Part shown: positions 38,226 through 47,472 of the stretch, piece by piece
How positions within the stretch are numbered: position 1 is the first letter of the stretch
Layout: each line of letters starts with the position of its first letter
Assembly: GCA_005503065.1 (NCBI GenBank)
Contig: SCOE01000011.1
Location: forward strand, 62,001 to 126,000
DNA length: 64,000 nt
Direction of reading: 5' to 3'
Source: Comamonadaceae bacterium ALPHA2B
Lineage (GTDB): Bacteria > Pseudomonadota > Gammaproteobacteria > Burkholderiales > Burkholderiaceae_C
The notes under the pieces: generated by a model
What the model saw: only the letters and a program-made list of their open reading frames with translations
What the model was told of the DNA's origin: nothing
The model's database searches: none
Position numbers and translations under genes: made by a program

Positions 38226-38252
38226 ATCCAAGTCATCGGAGTCATCGGACAC

Positions 38253-38990
38253 ATGGACAACAACAGCAAACCGATCGCCCTCGTCACCGGAGGCGCCGGC
38301 GGCATGGGCCTGGCCACCGTCGAGCGCCTGGCCCGCGACGGCTACGCCGTGGTGCTGGTCGACCGCGACGAGGCCCTGGCCACGCGCGAGACCGAGCGCC
38401 TCCAGGCCGAGGGCCTGGACGTGCAGTGCCGCGTGCTGGACCTCACCGACGAAGCCGCCGTGCGCGCGCTCGTGCGGTCGCTGCCGCCCGTGCGTGCACT
38501 GGTCAACAACGCGGGCATCTTCGACGAACGCAGGTTCATGGAAGTGAGCAACGCCGATTTCCGCCGCGCCTACGAGGTCAACCTCATCGCCGTCGCGACG
38601 CTGACGCAGGAGGTGGCGAAGACCATGCCCGAGGGCGGACGCATCGTGAACATCGCCTCGCGCGCGTACCTGGGTGCGAAGAACCACCCGCACTACGTGG
38701 CCTCCAAGGCGGCGGTGGTCGGCTACACGCGAGCGAGCGCCATGGAGCTGGCGCACCGCGGCATCCTCGTGAACGCGATCGCGCCGGGGCTGATCGACAC
38801 GCCGATCCTGCGCGCACTCACACCCGAGCGGCTCGCCGCGCAGCTCGCCCTGCAGCCCACGGGCCAGGCCGGCCGGCCGCAAGACATCGCGCAGGCGGTG
38901 GCCTTCCTGGTGTCGCCCCAGACCGGCTTCATCACGGGCCAGGTGCTGTTCGTCGACGGCGGCAAGTCGCTGGGCGGGTCCGGCGCATGA
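38253..38990 (+). CDS. Short-chain dehydrogenase/reductase
   Basis: Encodes 245 residues. Motifs: LVTGGAGGMGLATVERLA, NNAGIFDERRF, NIASRAYLGAKNHPHYVASKAAVVG and FVDGGKSLGG. The HYVASK pair gives catalytic Tyr and Lys. Its stop overlaps the start of the FAD dehydrogenase (ATGA), so these two are tightly coupled and may act in sequence on a hydroxy/keto ring or chain. Confidence 0.88.
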   Translation: MDNNSKPIALVTGGAGGMGLATVERLARDGYAVVLVDRDEALATRETERLQAEGLDVQCRVLDLTDEAAVRALVRSLPPVRALVNNAGIFDERRFMEVSNADFRRAYEVNLIAVATLTQEVAKTMPEGGRIVNIASRAYLGAKNHPHYVASKAAVVGYTRASAMELAHRGILVNAIAPGLIDTPILRALTPERLAAQLALQPTGQAGRPQDIAQAVAFLVSPQTGFITGQVLFVDGGKSLGGSGA

Positions 38991-40693
38991 CGGCCGGCAC
39001 CTGGGATGCCGAGTACGACGTCGTCGTGATCGGCGCCGGCGCGGGCGGCATGGCCGCGGCGCTTACCGCGAAGATCGAGGGCCTCGACGTGCTGCTGGGC
39101 GAGAAGACCGACCGGGTGGGCGGCTCCACCGCCGTGTCGGGCGGCGCCGTGTGGGCACCGCTGAACGCGCAGTCGGCCAAGGTCGGCCACCCCGACACTT
39201 TCGAGAAGGTGTGGACGTACATGCGCAACACCGTGGGCGACGCGGCCCCGGCCTCACTGCAGCAGGCCTTCCTGCGCGAGGGCGCGGGCATGGTCGACTA
39301 CTTCGAGAAGCACACGGCCGTGCGCCTCGTGGCGCGCAGCTTCTCGCCCGACTACCACCCCGACCGCGAAGGCGCCGCGATGGGCGGGCGCTCGCTCGAT
39401 CCGGCGATGTTCGACGGCCGCGAACTCGGCCCGAAGTTCAAGGAACTGCGCGACCCGCTGCCCGAGTTCATGGTGCTCGGCGGCATGATGATCACGATGA
39501 CCGACGCCAGGCACCTGCTGGCCGTCACCCAGTCGTTCAAATCGTGGCGCGAAGGCATGAAGCTGGTGCTGCGCTACTACGCGGACCGGCTGCGCGGCTA
39601 CCACCGCGGCACCCGCGTCGTGCTGGGCAACGCGCTGGCAGCGCGCCTCTTCAAGAGCGTGCTGGACCGGCGGATCGACTACTGGCTGGACACGCCGCTG
39701 CAGAAGCTGGAAGTCACCGATGGCACGGTCACCGGCGTCACCGTGCTGCATCGGGGCCGGCCCACGCGCGTGCGGGCGCGCCGCGGCGTGGTCGTCGCCA
39801 CGGGCGGCTTTCCCTGGAGCGAGGCGATGCGCGGCGAGCAGTACCCACAGCCGACCGGCCCCTGGTCGATGTCGCCCGAGGGCAACCGGGGCGAGGGCAT
39901 CGCGCTGGCACGCGAGGCCGGCGCCGTGCTGGGCCGGGGCCACACCAACCCCGCCTTCTGGGCGCCGGTGTCGGTGCTGCAGCGGCCCGACGGCAGCGTG
40001 ACGCGCTACCCCCACCTCGTGTGGGACCGGGCCAAGCCGGGCCTGATGGCCGTCAACGGCGCGGCACAGCGCTTCGTCAACGAAAGCACCTCGTACCACG
40101 AGTTCGTGCGCGCCATGTACCGCTCGCACGAGACCGTGCCCACGATGCCCGCGTACCTCGTGTGCGACCACGACTTCATGGAGAAGTGGGGCATGGGGCT
40201 GGCGCTGCCGGGCGGCCGGCCACGCGAACATCTGGTGAAGGCCGGCTACCTGCACAAGGCGCCCACGCTGCGTGCGCTGGGCGAGGCGCTGGGCCTGGAC
40301 GGCGCGGCCCTCGAGGCCACGGCCGCGCGCTTCAACGCGCTGGCCGACCAGGGTCGGGACGATGACTTCGGCAAGGGCGGCACCGAATACAACCGCTACC
40401 TCGGCGACGCCGAGCACCAGCCCAATCCCTGCCTCGGGCCGCTGCGTCGAGGGCCGTTCTACGCGGTCAAGGTCTATGCGGGCGACATCGGCACCGCCGT
40501 CGGCATCGCCTGCAACGAGAACGCCCAGGCGCTGGATGCGGCGGGCCGGCCAATCCCCGGGCTCTACGCCGCGGGCAACGACATGCACTCGGTGATGGGC
40601 GGCGAATACCCGGCTCCCGGCATCACCCTCGGCCCGGCATTGACCTTCGGCTGGATCGCCGGCCGCCACCTCGCGCACGCCCACGACCGTTGA
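38987..40693 (+). CDS. FAD-dependent dehydrogenase (3-oxosteroid 1-dehydrogenase/fumarate reductase type)
   Basis: Encodes 568 residues. The FAD motif VVIGAGAGGMAAALTAKIEGLDVLLGEK is at the N-terminus, with GGSTAVSGGAVWAP following, as in KstD-like enzymes. ATGGFPWSEAMR, a second FAD-contact YVKVYAGDIGTAVGI-like stretch (AVKVYAGDIGTAVGIACNENAQAL) and a closing GGEYPAPGITLGPALTFGWIAG complete the pattern. Such enzymes introduce a double bond next to a ketone in steroids or other cyclic ketones, or reduce such bonds. Its coupling to SDRs fits a dehydrogenation series. No signal peptide is seen. Confidence 0.85.
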   Translation: MTAGTWDAEYDVVVIGAGAGGMAAALTAKIEGLDVLLGEKTDRVGGSTAVSGGAVWAPLNAQSAKVGHPDTFEKVWTYMRNTVGDAAPASLQQAFLREGAGMVDYFEKHTAVRLVARSFSPDYHPDREGAAMGGRSLDPAMFDGRELGPKFKELRDPLPEFMVLGGMMITMTDARHLLAVTQSFKSWREGMKLVLRYYADRLRGYHRGTRVVLGNALAARLFKSVLDRRIDYWLDTPLQKLEVTDGTVTGVTVLHRGRPTRVRARRGVVVATGGFPWSEAMRGEQYPQPTGPWSMSPEGNRGEGIALAREAGAVLGRGHTNPAFWAPVSVLQRPDGSVTRYPHLVWDRAKPGLMAVNGAAQRFVNESTSYHEFVRAMYRSHETVPTMPAYLVCDHDFMEKWGMGLALPGGRPREHLVKAGYLHKAPTLRALGEALGLDGAALEATAARFNALADQGRDDDFGKGGTEYNRYLGDAEHQPNPCLGPLRRGPFYAVKVYAGDIGTAVGIACNENAQALDAAGRPIPGLYAAGNDMHSVMGGEYPAPGITLGPALTFGWIAGRHLAHAHDR

Positions 40694-40707
40694 ATCTCCG
40701 ACACACC

Positions 40708-41316
40708 ATGCAGATCTACTTCTCCCCCTTCTCTCCCTACGTCCGCAAGTGCCTGGTCACCGCCCACGAACTGGGCCTGAACGACCGCGTGCAGCTGCTG
40801 CCGTCGAACGCCAACCCGGTGACGCGCGACCGCGCGATCATCGAAAAGAACCCGCTGGGCAAGGTGCCGACCTTCGTCACCGACGACGGTGCGGTGCTCT
40901 ACGACAGCCGCGTGGTGTGCGAGTACCTCAACGACCTGGCGAAGGGTTCGCTGTTCCCGGCCGGTGGCGATGCGCGGTGGGCCACGTTGACCTTGCAGGC
41001 CCTCGGCGACGGCATCCTCGATGGCGCACTGATTGCCCGCTACGAGGACGTGGCGCGCCCCGAGCCCCTGCGTTGGCCCGAATGGCGCGCCGCGCAGCTC
41101 GACAAGGCAGAGACCTCGCTCGCGCACCTGTCGGCCCATTCCGAGCTGATCGCGCCGGGGCGCGTCGACATCGGCACCCTCACCGTCGCCTGCGCGCTCT
41201 GGTACCTGGACCTGCGCTTCGCGGACTTCGGCTGGCGGGAGCGGCATCCGGCGGTTGCCGCGTGGTATGCCGGGTTCTCGTCGCGACCGTCGCTCTCGGC
41301 GACCTGGTCTCTCTGA
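40708..41316 (+). CDS. Glutathione S-transferase family protein
   Basis: Encodes 202 residues. The thioredoxin-like N-terminus is MQIYFSPFSPYVRKCLVTAHELGL with the SPY/VRK glutathione-site region; NPLGKVPTFVTDDGAVLYDSRVVCEYL follows with the cis-Pro (VP) and the DSR glutathione gamma-glutamyl site. The helical C-terminal domain ends in the WYAGFSSRPS motif. It is the last gene of the cluster and may open a ring, isomerise or detoxify an intermediate. The ATG at 40708 fits the fold; a TTG 18 bases upstream exists. Confidence 0.88.
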   Translation: MQIYFSPFSPYVRKCLVTAHELGLNDRVQLLPSNANPVTRDRAIIEKNPLGKVPTFVTDDGAVLYDSRVVCEYLNDLAKGSLFPAGGDARWATLTLQALGDGILDGALIARYEDVARPEPLRWPEWRAAQLDKAETSLAHLSAHSELIAPGRVDIGTLTVACALWYLDLRFADFGWRERHPAVAAWYAGFSSRPSLSATWSL

Positions 41317-41324
41317 TCGCCACA

Positions 41325-41395
41325 GATCGTAACGATCGTGACGAATTCGGCCGCGGCGCCCTGCTGACGGGCGCTGGCGGCCGATTGCACTTTGC
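41325..41395 (+). repeat. Dispersed double-hairpin element, copy 2
   Basis: GATCGTAACGATCGTGACGAAT, a GCGCCC/GGGCGC stem at 41356-41374, then GGCCGATTGCACTTTGC. It aligns with 22935-23000 along its whole length. It sits between the convergent GST and cytochrome oxidase genes, where the stem could help end transcription from both sides. Confidence 0.75.
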
Positions 41396-41401
41396 CGCTC
41401 T

Positions 41402-43930
41402 TCAGCCCAGCCAGGCCGGCACGCCGCGCACCGTGGCCTCGCTGAGCAGGCCCTGTGCGGTGGCGATGTGCCACAGCAGCGCCACGTTGTCGAGCGTGGC
41501 CCGCGCCCGCGGGCCGAGGTGGCCCGATGCCGAACGCGCCACCAGGTACGCGCCCACGACACCCAGCACGACCAGGTGGAAGCCCTGGTAGGCCAGCAGC
41601 ACGCCCACCGCTGCGCTCCAGCCGTCGGCCGTGGGCCGCAGCCCCACGGTCGCGTGTCCGGCCAGGGCCGATGCGAACGCACCGGCTGCGCACAGCAGCG
41701 CCAGCACCGTGCGCAGGCGCAGGCCGCGCTGCACCCGGGCACCCTCGCCGAGTCGCGCGCGCGTGCTCCAGGCCATGAGCAGCGAACCGGCGACCAGCAG
41801 CGCGGCATTGGCACCCGAGGCCGCCGCCGGCGCCAGCGATGCCCCGGGCGGCGGGCACACGTCCAGCGCCATCGCCAGGTGCACGTAGGTGTAGAGGAAG
41901 GAGGCCAGGATGGCGAAATCCACCACGCCCAGCACCACCACCGCCCACCACGAATGCGAGCGCCGGCCCGTCGCGCCGACGGGCACGAACACGCCGGTGC
42001 CGACCTCGGCATGGTCGGCGGGCGCGGCGCGGTCCGATCCCCACAGCCAGACCACCATCGAAGCGAGTGCGACGGCGCCGAAGGCGAAGGCGGCCACCAC
42101 CCACTCCACGGTGAGCAACAGGAAGAATCCGGCCGTGCCGACCGCCGCCAGGAAGGGTGGCCACCCGTCGGTGGGCAGGCGCAGCAAATGCAGCGGACGG
42201 GCCGCGCGTGCGCTGGTCACCAGCGTCTCGCGTCCGCCGAACACGGTGCCGGGCAGCCAGTGGCGGCCGGCCTCGACCTCCTCGGCCAGCGTGGGCCGGT
42301 CCCACAGCGGCTCGGTGCCGCTCACCTGGGGAATGCTGCGCACGCCGTAGTCGCGCGGCGGCAGCCATTCGAGCGTGCCGGCCCGCCACGGGTTGCCGTG
42401 GTCGCGGTCGGGCCGGCGCAGTGTGCGGACCGCATCGACGAAGCACAGCAGCACGCCCAGGGCGAAGACGAAGGCGCCGACCGTGGACAGCAGGTTCAGC
42501 AGCCCCCAGCCCAGCCCGTCCGCATAGGTGTACACGCGCCGCGGCATGCCCAGCAGCCCTGCGATGTGCATCGGGAAGAAGGCCAGGTTGAAGCCGCCGA
42601 ACATCAGGCCGAAGACCCAGCGGCCCAGCCGCTCCGACAGACGCGCGCCATTGAACACCGGCAGCCAGTAGTAGATCGCCGCGAACACCGGGAACACCAT
42701 GCCGCCGATGAGCACGTAGTGCAGGTGGGCGACGATGAAGTAGCTGTCGTGCGCCTGCCAGTCGAAGGGCAGCACCGCCACCATGACGCCCGTCAGGCCC
42801 CCGAGCACGAAGATGAAGTGGAAGCCCAGCAGGAACAGCGTGGGAGACTGCGCACGCACGCGGCCGCGCCAGAAGGTGGCGATCCAGGCGAAGACCTGCA
42901 GCCCGCTGGGAATCGCCACCAGAAAGCTGGCCATGGAGGTGAGCACGAGGGCGGTGATGCCGATGCCGGTGGCGAACATGTGGTGGATCCACAGCAGGAA
43001 GCTCACCACGCCCACGCCCACCAGCGCCCACACCACCGCGCGCTGCCCCACCAGCGGCGTGCCGGCCATGGTCGGCACCATCATCGACACCATGCCCGCG
43101 GCCGGCAGGAAGATGATGTAGACCTCCGGATGGCCGAAGAACCAGAACAGGTGCTGCCACAGCACCGGATCGCCGCCGCGCTGCGGCAGGAAGAAGGGCC
43201 AGTCGAAGGCGCGCTCCAGCTCCAGCAACGTGGTCGCCGCGATCACCGCCGGAAAGGCGAAGACGATCATCAGCGCGCTCACCAGCACCGCCCAGGCGAA
43301 CACCGGCATGCGGCCCAGCGTCATGCCCGGCGCGCGGGTGAAGAGGATGCCGATGATCAGCTCGATGGCGCCGGCGATGGCCGAGATCTCGATGAAGCCG
43401 ATGCCCAGCAGCCAGAAGTCGGCGCCGACGCCCGGCGAATACTGCTTGCTGGTGAGCGGCGGGTACATGAACCAGCCGCCGTCGGGCGAGGCACCGAAGA
43501 ACACCGTGCAGAAAAAGGCGAGCCCGCCGATCGCGTAGGCCCAGAAGGCATAGGCCGACAGCCGGGGGAACGGCAGGTCGCGCGCGCCCAGCATGCCGGG
43601 CAGCAGGTACACCGCGATCGCCTCGACGATGGGCACCGCGAAGAGGAACATCATCACCGTGCCGTGCATGGTGAAGAGCTGGTTGTACGTGGCCGCGCCC
43701 ACCAGGTCGTTGTCGGGCACGGCGAGTTGCGCGCGCATCAGCAGCGCCAGGATGCCGCCCAGGACGAAGAACACCATCGCGGCCACGATGTAGTAGGCGC
43801 CGATGTGCGTGTTGTTGACGGCCGTGAAGCGCCGCCAGCCGCGCGGCCCTTCCCACGCCCGCTCCAGCGCCTCCCGCTCTCCGGGCGGCCGCGGCAGCGT
43901 GCTGGGGAAGCGCCCGCTTTCTTCCTGCAT
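41402..43930 (-). CDS. Cytochrome c oxidase subunit I fused to subunit III
   Basis: Encodes 842 residues. Residues about 25-540 are a full heme-copper oxidase subunit I: MHGTVMMFLF (heme a ligand), FWFFGHPEVYIIFLP (CuB His-Tyr), the His pair in LWIHHMFATG, the K-channel region FLVAIPSGLQVF and HLHYVLIGG (heme ligands). After a linker (DRDHGNPWRAGTLEWLPPRDYG) residues about 640-842 form a subunit III-like bundle, including HSWWAVVVLGVVDFAILASFLYTYVHLAM. Fused I/III subunits are known for caa3-type oxidases. The start at 43930 overlaps the coxB stop by one base (TGATG); an ATG 21 bases upstream inside coxB is an alternative. Inner membrane, oxygen reduction with proton pumping. Confidence 0.93.
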   Translation of the reverse strand: MQEESGRFPSTLPRPPGEREALERAWEGPRGWRRFTAVNNTHIGAYYIVAAMVFFVLGGILALLMRAQLAVPDNDLVGAATYNQLFTMHGTVMMFLFAVPIVEAIAVYLLPGMLGARDLPFPRLSAYAFWAYAIGGLAFFCTVFFGASPDGGWFMYPPLTSKQYSPGVGADFWLLGIGFIEISAIAGAIELIIGILFTRAPGMTLGRMPVFAWAVLVSALMIVFAFPAVIAATTLLELERAFDWPFFLPQRGGDPVLWQHLFWFFGHPEVYIIFLPAAGMVSMMVPTMAGTPLVGQRAVVWALVGVGVVSFLLWIHHMFATGIGITALVLTSMASFLVAIPSGLQVFAWIATFWRGRVRAQSPTLFLLGFHFIFVLGGLTGVMVAVLPFDWQAHDSYFIVAHLHYVLIGGMVFPVFAAIYYWLPVFNGARLSERLGRWVFGLMFGGFNLAFFPMHIAGLLGMPRRVYTYADGLGWGLLNLLSTVGAFVFALGVLLCFVDAVRTLRRPDRDHGNPWRAGTLEWLPPRDYGVRSIPQVSGTEPLWDRPTLAEEVEAGRHWLPGTVFGGRETLVTSARAARPLHLLRLPTDGWPPFLAAVGTAGFFLLLTVEWVVAAFAFGAVALASMVVWLWGSDRAAPADHAEVGTGVFVPVGATGRRSHSWWAVVVLGVVDFAILASFLYTYVHLAMALDVCPPPGASLAPAAASGANAALLVAGSLLMAWSTRARLGEGARVQRGLRLRTVLALLCAAGAFASALAGHATVGLRPTADGWSAAVGVLLAYQGFHLVVLGVVGAYLVARSASGHLGPRARATLDNVALLWHIATAQGLLSEATVRGVPAWLG

Positions 43931-44892
43931 CACTTCAATCCGCTCAGCCATGCGGCGATGTCCTCGATGGCCGCGGGCGGCAGCCGGTGCTCGCCGGCCG
44001 GCATGCGCGCGCCCGGCTTGAGCTGCTGCGTGTGGGCCACCCACTCGCGCAGCGCCTCGGGGGTGTTGGGCACGGTGGCGGCGCCCAGCGACAGGCGGCT
44101 GCCGACATGCGTGAGGTCGGGCCCGCGGCGCACGTCGCGGCCGTCGGGGCCGGTTGCCGTCACGCCGCGCACCGCGTGGCAGGCGTCGCAGCGATGGGCC
44201 AGGAAGGCTTCGCGGCCGGCCTGCACGCTGCGCTCCGCGTGCGGCGCGACGGGCCGCGCCTGCGCGTCGGCCCAGGCCTCGAACTCCGCCGGGGCCAGCG
44301 CCACCACGTCGAGCGCCATGCGCGCATGCTGCTCGCCGCAGTATTCGGCGCACTGCCCGCGCCAGTGGCCCGGCGCGTCGGCCTGCAGCAGCAGGTGCTG
44401 CATGCGGCCGGGCACCATGTCCATCTTGCCGCCGAGCGCGGGCACCCAGAAGCTGTGGATCACGTCCTCGCTCGCGAGCGCGAAGTACACCGGCCGCCCG
44501 GCGGGCAGCCGGATCTCGTTGGCCGTCGCGAAGCGCCGGCCGGTGCGCGGGTCGTCGTAGCGCACCTCCCACCACCACATGCGGCCGGTGACGGCGACGA
44601 CCAGTGCGTCCGCCGGCGGCACCGGCCGCCAGGCGGGGCGGTGCCGCTCACCGTAGACGAAGAGCGCCGACAGCACGGCGACCGGAAACGCGATGCCGCC
44701 GCCCAGCAGCCACCAGCGCGCCCGCACCGGACGCGGCCCCCCGCGCAGCGACATCGCCAGCAGCAGCATCACGCCGCCGAAGATGAGCGCGGCGCCGACG
44801 GTCAGCACCGTGGTCACGTCCAGCAGCGTGTCGGCCACCGGGCCGGCGACGTGCAGCGCCGACTGCGCCGGCTGGGCGGCAGGAGCACTCAT
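43930..44892 (-). CDS. coxB: Cytochrome c oxidase subunit II with a fused cytochrome c domain (caa3 type)
   Basis: Encodes 320 residues. Two membrane spans (about 25-50 and 65-90) precede the cupredoxin domain with VTGRMWWWEVRY, HSFWVPALGGKMDMVPGR and the CuA site CAEYCGEQHARM. A C-terminal c-type heme domain has CDACH and a distal Met in GARMPAGEH. The combination is the mark of caa3 oxidases, which take electrons directly from soluble cytochrome c. The N-terminus has no clear lipoprotein signal. ATGA overlap with the upstream cytochrome gene and TGATG overlap with subunit I show a single operon. Confidence 0.94.
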   Translation of the reverse strand: MSAPAAQPAQSALHVAGPVADTLLDVTTVLTVGAALIFGGVMLLLAMSLRGGPRPVRARWWLLGGGIAFPVAVLSALFVYGERHRPAWRPVPPADALVVAVTGRMWWWEVRYDDPRTGRRFATANEIRLPAGRPVYFALASEDVIHSFWVPALGGKMDMVPGRMQHLLLQADAPGHWRGQCAEYCGEQHARMALDVVALAPAEFEAWADAQARPVAPHAERSVQAGREAFLAHRCDACHAVRGVTATGPDGRDVRRGPDLTHVGSRLSLGAATVPNTPEALREWVAHTQQLKPGARMPAGEHRLPPAAIEDIAAWLSGLK

Positions 44893-45299
44893 TCCAGCGC
44901 GTGCAGGTAAGCCGCCATCGCCAGCGCATCGTCGGCCGAGGCACCCATGGAAGGCATGGTGGTCGTGGGCACCAGCGCGTGCGGGTCGGCAATCCATGCG
45001 GCGAGAAACGGCAGCTCGTTGGGCAGCCGGCCGGCGATGTAGCTGCGCTGCCCGAAACCGTCCAGCGCACCCGCCTGACGTCCGCGGGCGTCGGCCACGC
45101 CGGGGATGGCGTGGCAGCTGCCGCACTGGTACTGGGCCAGCAGCACGCGGCCTCGTTCGATGCGCTCGGCGGTGACCGCCTCGCCCACGGCACCCTGTTT
45201 GCCGCCATTGCACCCGCCCAGGACGAGCAGCATCACGAGTACCCCCGCGCCGCGCCACGGGACGAGAGGACGCGGACCGGCGAGAGGCGTCGAGAACAT
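44889..45299 (-). CDS. Small lipoprotein cytochrome c
   Basis: Encodes about 136 residues. A lipoprotein signal (GAGVLVMLLVLGGC) is followed by a class I c-type heme domain with CGSCHAIPGV and a distal Met in TTTMPSMG. It is the first gene of the oxidase operon and probably feeds the caa3 complex. The start at 45299 is the only good ATG but lacks a clear ribosome binding site. Confidence 0.85.
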   Translation of the reverse strand: MFSTPLAGPRPLVPWRGAGVLVMLLVLGGCNGGKQGAVGEAVTAERIERGRVLLAQYQCGSCHAIPGVADARGRQAGALDGFGQRSYIAGRLPNELPFLAAWIADPHALVPTTTMPSMGASADDALAMAAYLHALE

Positions 45300-45362
45300 G
45301 GCCCATTGTTGCGGGCCTGCAGCGGCGTCCGCCGACACGATCGCAACGCCTCGCGTCGGACA

Positions 45363-46247
45363 ATGCCTCGACCGATGGGCACGCTCAAGACCGCCACGAT
45401 CACCCTCGCCGTCGCAGCGGCGCTCGGCGCGGCCGTGGGCGCGGTGGTGGTGCAGGCCGGGCTCTACGACGTCGCGGCGACGAAGCAGCACATCCAGTCC
45501 GTCTACTCGCTGCTCGAACATGCGATGCACCGCTCGGTGCGGCTGCGGGCACGCGACATCGAGGCGCCCGCCATGGACGACGCCGGCCGCATCGCACGCG
45601 GCGCGTCCTGCTACCAGCAGAAATGCGTGCAGTGCCACGGCGGCCCCGGCGTGGCGCAGGGCGAGATCGGCCGCAGCATGCAGCCCCTGCCCGGCCCCCT
45701 CGTGGATGCACGCCAGCGCTGGCAGCCCCGGGAGCTGTACTGGATCACGCGCCACGGCATCAAGATGAGCGGCATGCCGGCCTGGGAACATCGTCTGTCG
45801 GATGCGGACCTGTGGGCGGTGGTGGCTTTCGTCCACGCCCTGCCCACGCTCACGCCCGAGCGCTACGCCGCGATGACGGGCGGCCGATGGAGCGTCACGT
45901 CGGAAGACGGCCAGCCCGGCGCGGCGCCGACCGCCTGCGGCCCCGCTGCCGACGCACCGCTGCGAGTGGCCGACGCGGCGCGGGGCCAGCGCGCGCTGAC
46001 GCAGTACGCCTGCAATGCCTGCCACAGCATTCCGGGCGTGACGGGCTCGCAGGTGCAGGTGGGCCCGCCGCTGGCCGGCATGGGCCGCCGCACGCGAATC
46101 GCGGGCGCCCTCGACCACACGCCGGAGGGCATGGTGCGCTGGCTGCGCGAGACCCAGGCCGTGAAGCCGGGCACCGCCATGCCGCAGATGGGCGTGACCG
46201 AACAGGACGCGCGCGACATCGCGGCGTACCTGCAGACGCTGCGCTGA
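45363..46247 (+). CDS. Membrane-anchored cytochrome c with two heme domains
   Basis: Encodes 294 residues (290 if the ATG at 45375 is used). An N-terminal anchor or signal (TATITLAVAAALGAAVGAVVVQAG) is followed by a first heme domain with CVQCHGGPG and MSGMPAW, and a second with CNACHSIPGV and TAMPQMGV. The second domain resembles the heme domain of the divergent small cytochrome (HAIPGV/HSIPGV, GRLPN region). It is divergent from the oxidase operon with only 63 bases between, so they probably share control, and it may be an extra electron donor to the oxidase. Confidence 0.88.
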   Translation: MPRPMGTLKTATITLAVAAALGAAVGAVVVQAGLYDVAATKQHIQSVYSLLEHAMHRSVRLRARDIEAPAMDDAGRIARGASCYQQKCVQCHGGPGVAQGEIGRSMQPLPGPLVDARQRWQPRELYWITRHGIKMSGMPAWEHRLSDADLWAVVAFVHALPTLTPERYAAMTGGRWSVTSEDGQPGAAPTACGPAADAPLRVADAARGQRALTQYACNACHSIPGVTGSQVQVGPPLAGMGRRTRIAGALDHTPEGMVRWLRETQAVKPGTAMPQMGVTEQDARDIAAYLQTLR

Positions 46248-46259
46248 GCGCGGCCGCCT

Positions 46260-47168
46260 TCAGGCGGATCGCGGCAGCAGTGCCGGCACCAGCGGGCGCT
46301 TCAACCGGTCGCGCCACCACTGCAGCGCCTTGCCCTCGGAACCGGTCTTCCAGGCGAGCCAGAAGGATTCGGGCGCACGGTCTTCTTCGGTCTTCAATGC
46401 CACCAGGCTGCCGCGCGCCAGGTCGGCCTCGATGCAGGCGCGCGGCAGGAAGCCATGGCCCAGGCCGCTGCGCTGGCAGGCGATCTTGGCGGCCATGGTG
46501 GGCACGGTGATGCGCGGCTGGCCCGCCAGCAGGCCCACGGTGCGTTCCGACAGCGCGCGCGCGGTGTCGCCGACCACGATCGCGTTGTGCTCCATGAGGT
46601 CGCTGCGGCGCAGTGCGCGCCGCACGCGCGCCAGCGGGTGGGCGGGCGCGACGCAAAACACGAACTCCAGCGTGCCGGCCATGAAGACCTGGTAGCCGCC
46701 GCCGACCGGGCCCTCGCCCGCGGCGACGACGATGTCCGCGCGCCCGTCGCGCAGCGCCTCCCAGGTGCCGGTGAGCGCCTCGCAGCCGATGCGCAGGCGC
46801 GTGCCGCAGCGCAGCGCCTCGAAGGCGGCGATGTCGTCCATCAGCGCATCGGTGGGCACGAGCGAATCGTGCACCAGCCGCAGTTCGGCCTCGTAGCCGG
46901 TCGCGACCTGGCGCATGCGCGATTCCAGCGCGCCGGCGGCCGTGAGCAGCCAGCGCCCCTCGTCCAGCATCTCGCGCCCCGCCGCGGTCAGCGACACGCG
47001 AGGACCGTGGCGCTCGAACAGGCGCAGGCCCAGTTGCTCCTCGAGCTTGGCGACGGCATACGAGACGGTGGAGGGCACGCGGTTGAGCCGTGCCGCCGCG
47101 GCCGCGAAGGAGCCGTGCAGGGCGATGGCATCGACCAGTTCGATCGCGTCGAGGGTCAGCTTGAGCAT
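46260..47168 (-). CDS. LysR-family transcriptional regulator
   Basis: Encodes 302 residues. The winged helix is LDAIELVDAIALHGSFAAAAARLNRVPSTVSYAVAKLEEQLGLRLFERHG. The effector domain has LRDGRADIVVAAGEGPVGGGYQVF. It is divergent from the isochorismatase cassette; a CATCGA/TCGATG palindrome sits just upstream of its ATG. Confidence 0.93.
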   Translation of the reverse strand: MLKLTLDAIELVDAIALHGSFAAAAARLNRVPSTVSYAVAKLEEQLGLRLFERHGPRVSLTAAGREMLDEGRWLLTAAGALESRMRQVATGYEAELRLVHDSLVPTDALMDDIAAFEALRCGTRLRIGCEALTGTWEALRDGRADIVVAAGEGPVGGGYQVFMAGTLEFVFCVAPAHPLARVRRALRRSDLMEHNAIVVGDTARALSERTVGLLAGQPRITVPTMAAKIACQRSGLGHGFLPRACIEADLARGSLVALKTEEDRAPESFWLAWKTGSEGKALQWWRDRLKRPLVPALLPRSA

Positions 47169-47190
47169 GTGGAATTGCCTATTTTTTAAT

Positions 47191-47207
47191 CATCGATATT
47201 TTCGATG
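47191..47207. promoter_or_regulatory. Probable LysR operator
   Basis: CATCGA (47191-47196) and TCGATG (47202-47207) are perfect inverted arms around TATTT, in an AT-rich patch 23 bases upstream of the lysR ATG. It fits autoregulation and control of the divergent isochorismatase cassette. The remainder of 47169-47472 shows no convincing gene. Confidence 0.6.
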
Positions 47208-47472
47208 AAAAGCCCGCCAACAATTCGTTCATCGGCAGCGGATGGCAGGCGAAGATTCGCCCCGCCTCATCGAAATCAAGAGCGAAAACCTCCAGGCCAT
47301 CCGCCTGGAAGCGATTGTGAATGAATTCGATGAATTGCAGGCTCACTTGCACATCGCTGCGGCTGCAGCGGCGGCAAATGTGCAAAGCAGTCCACCAATC
47401 GACAAGACAACCCGCCCTGCTCTTTCGCAGCATCCACGGCCACCGCCATCACCCCAAAAAAGGAGTCCTCCC

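Noticed and set aside
47179-47433. An 84-residue minus-strand frame between LysR and isochorismatase genes
   Set aside because: No good ribosome binding site, no recognisable motif, and it covers the probable LysR operator; a competing plus-strand frame also exists.
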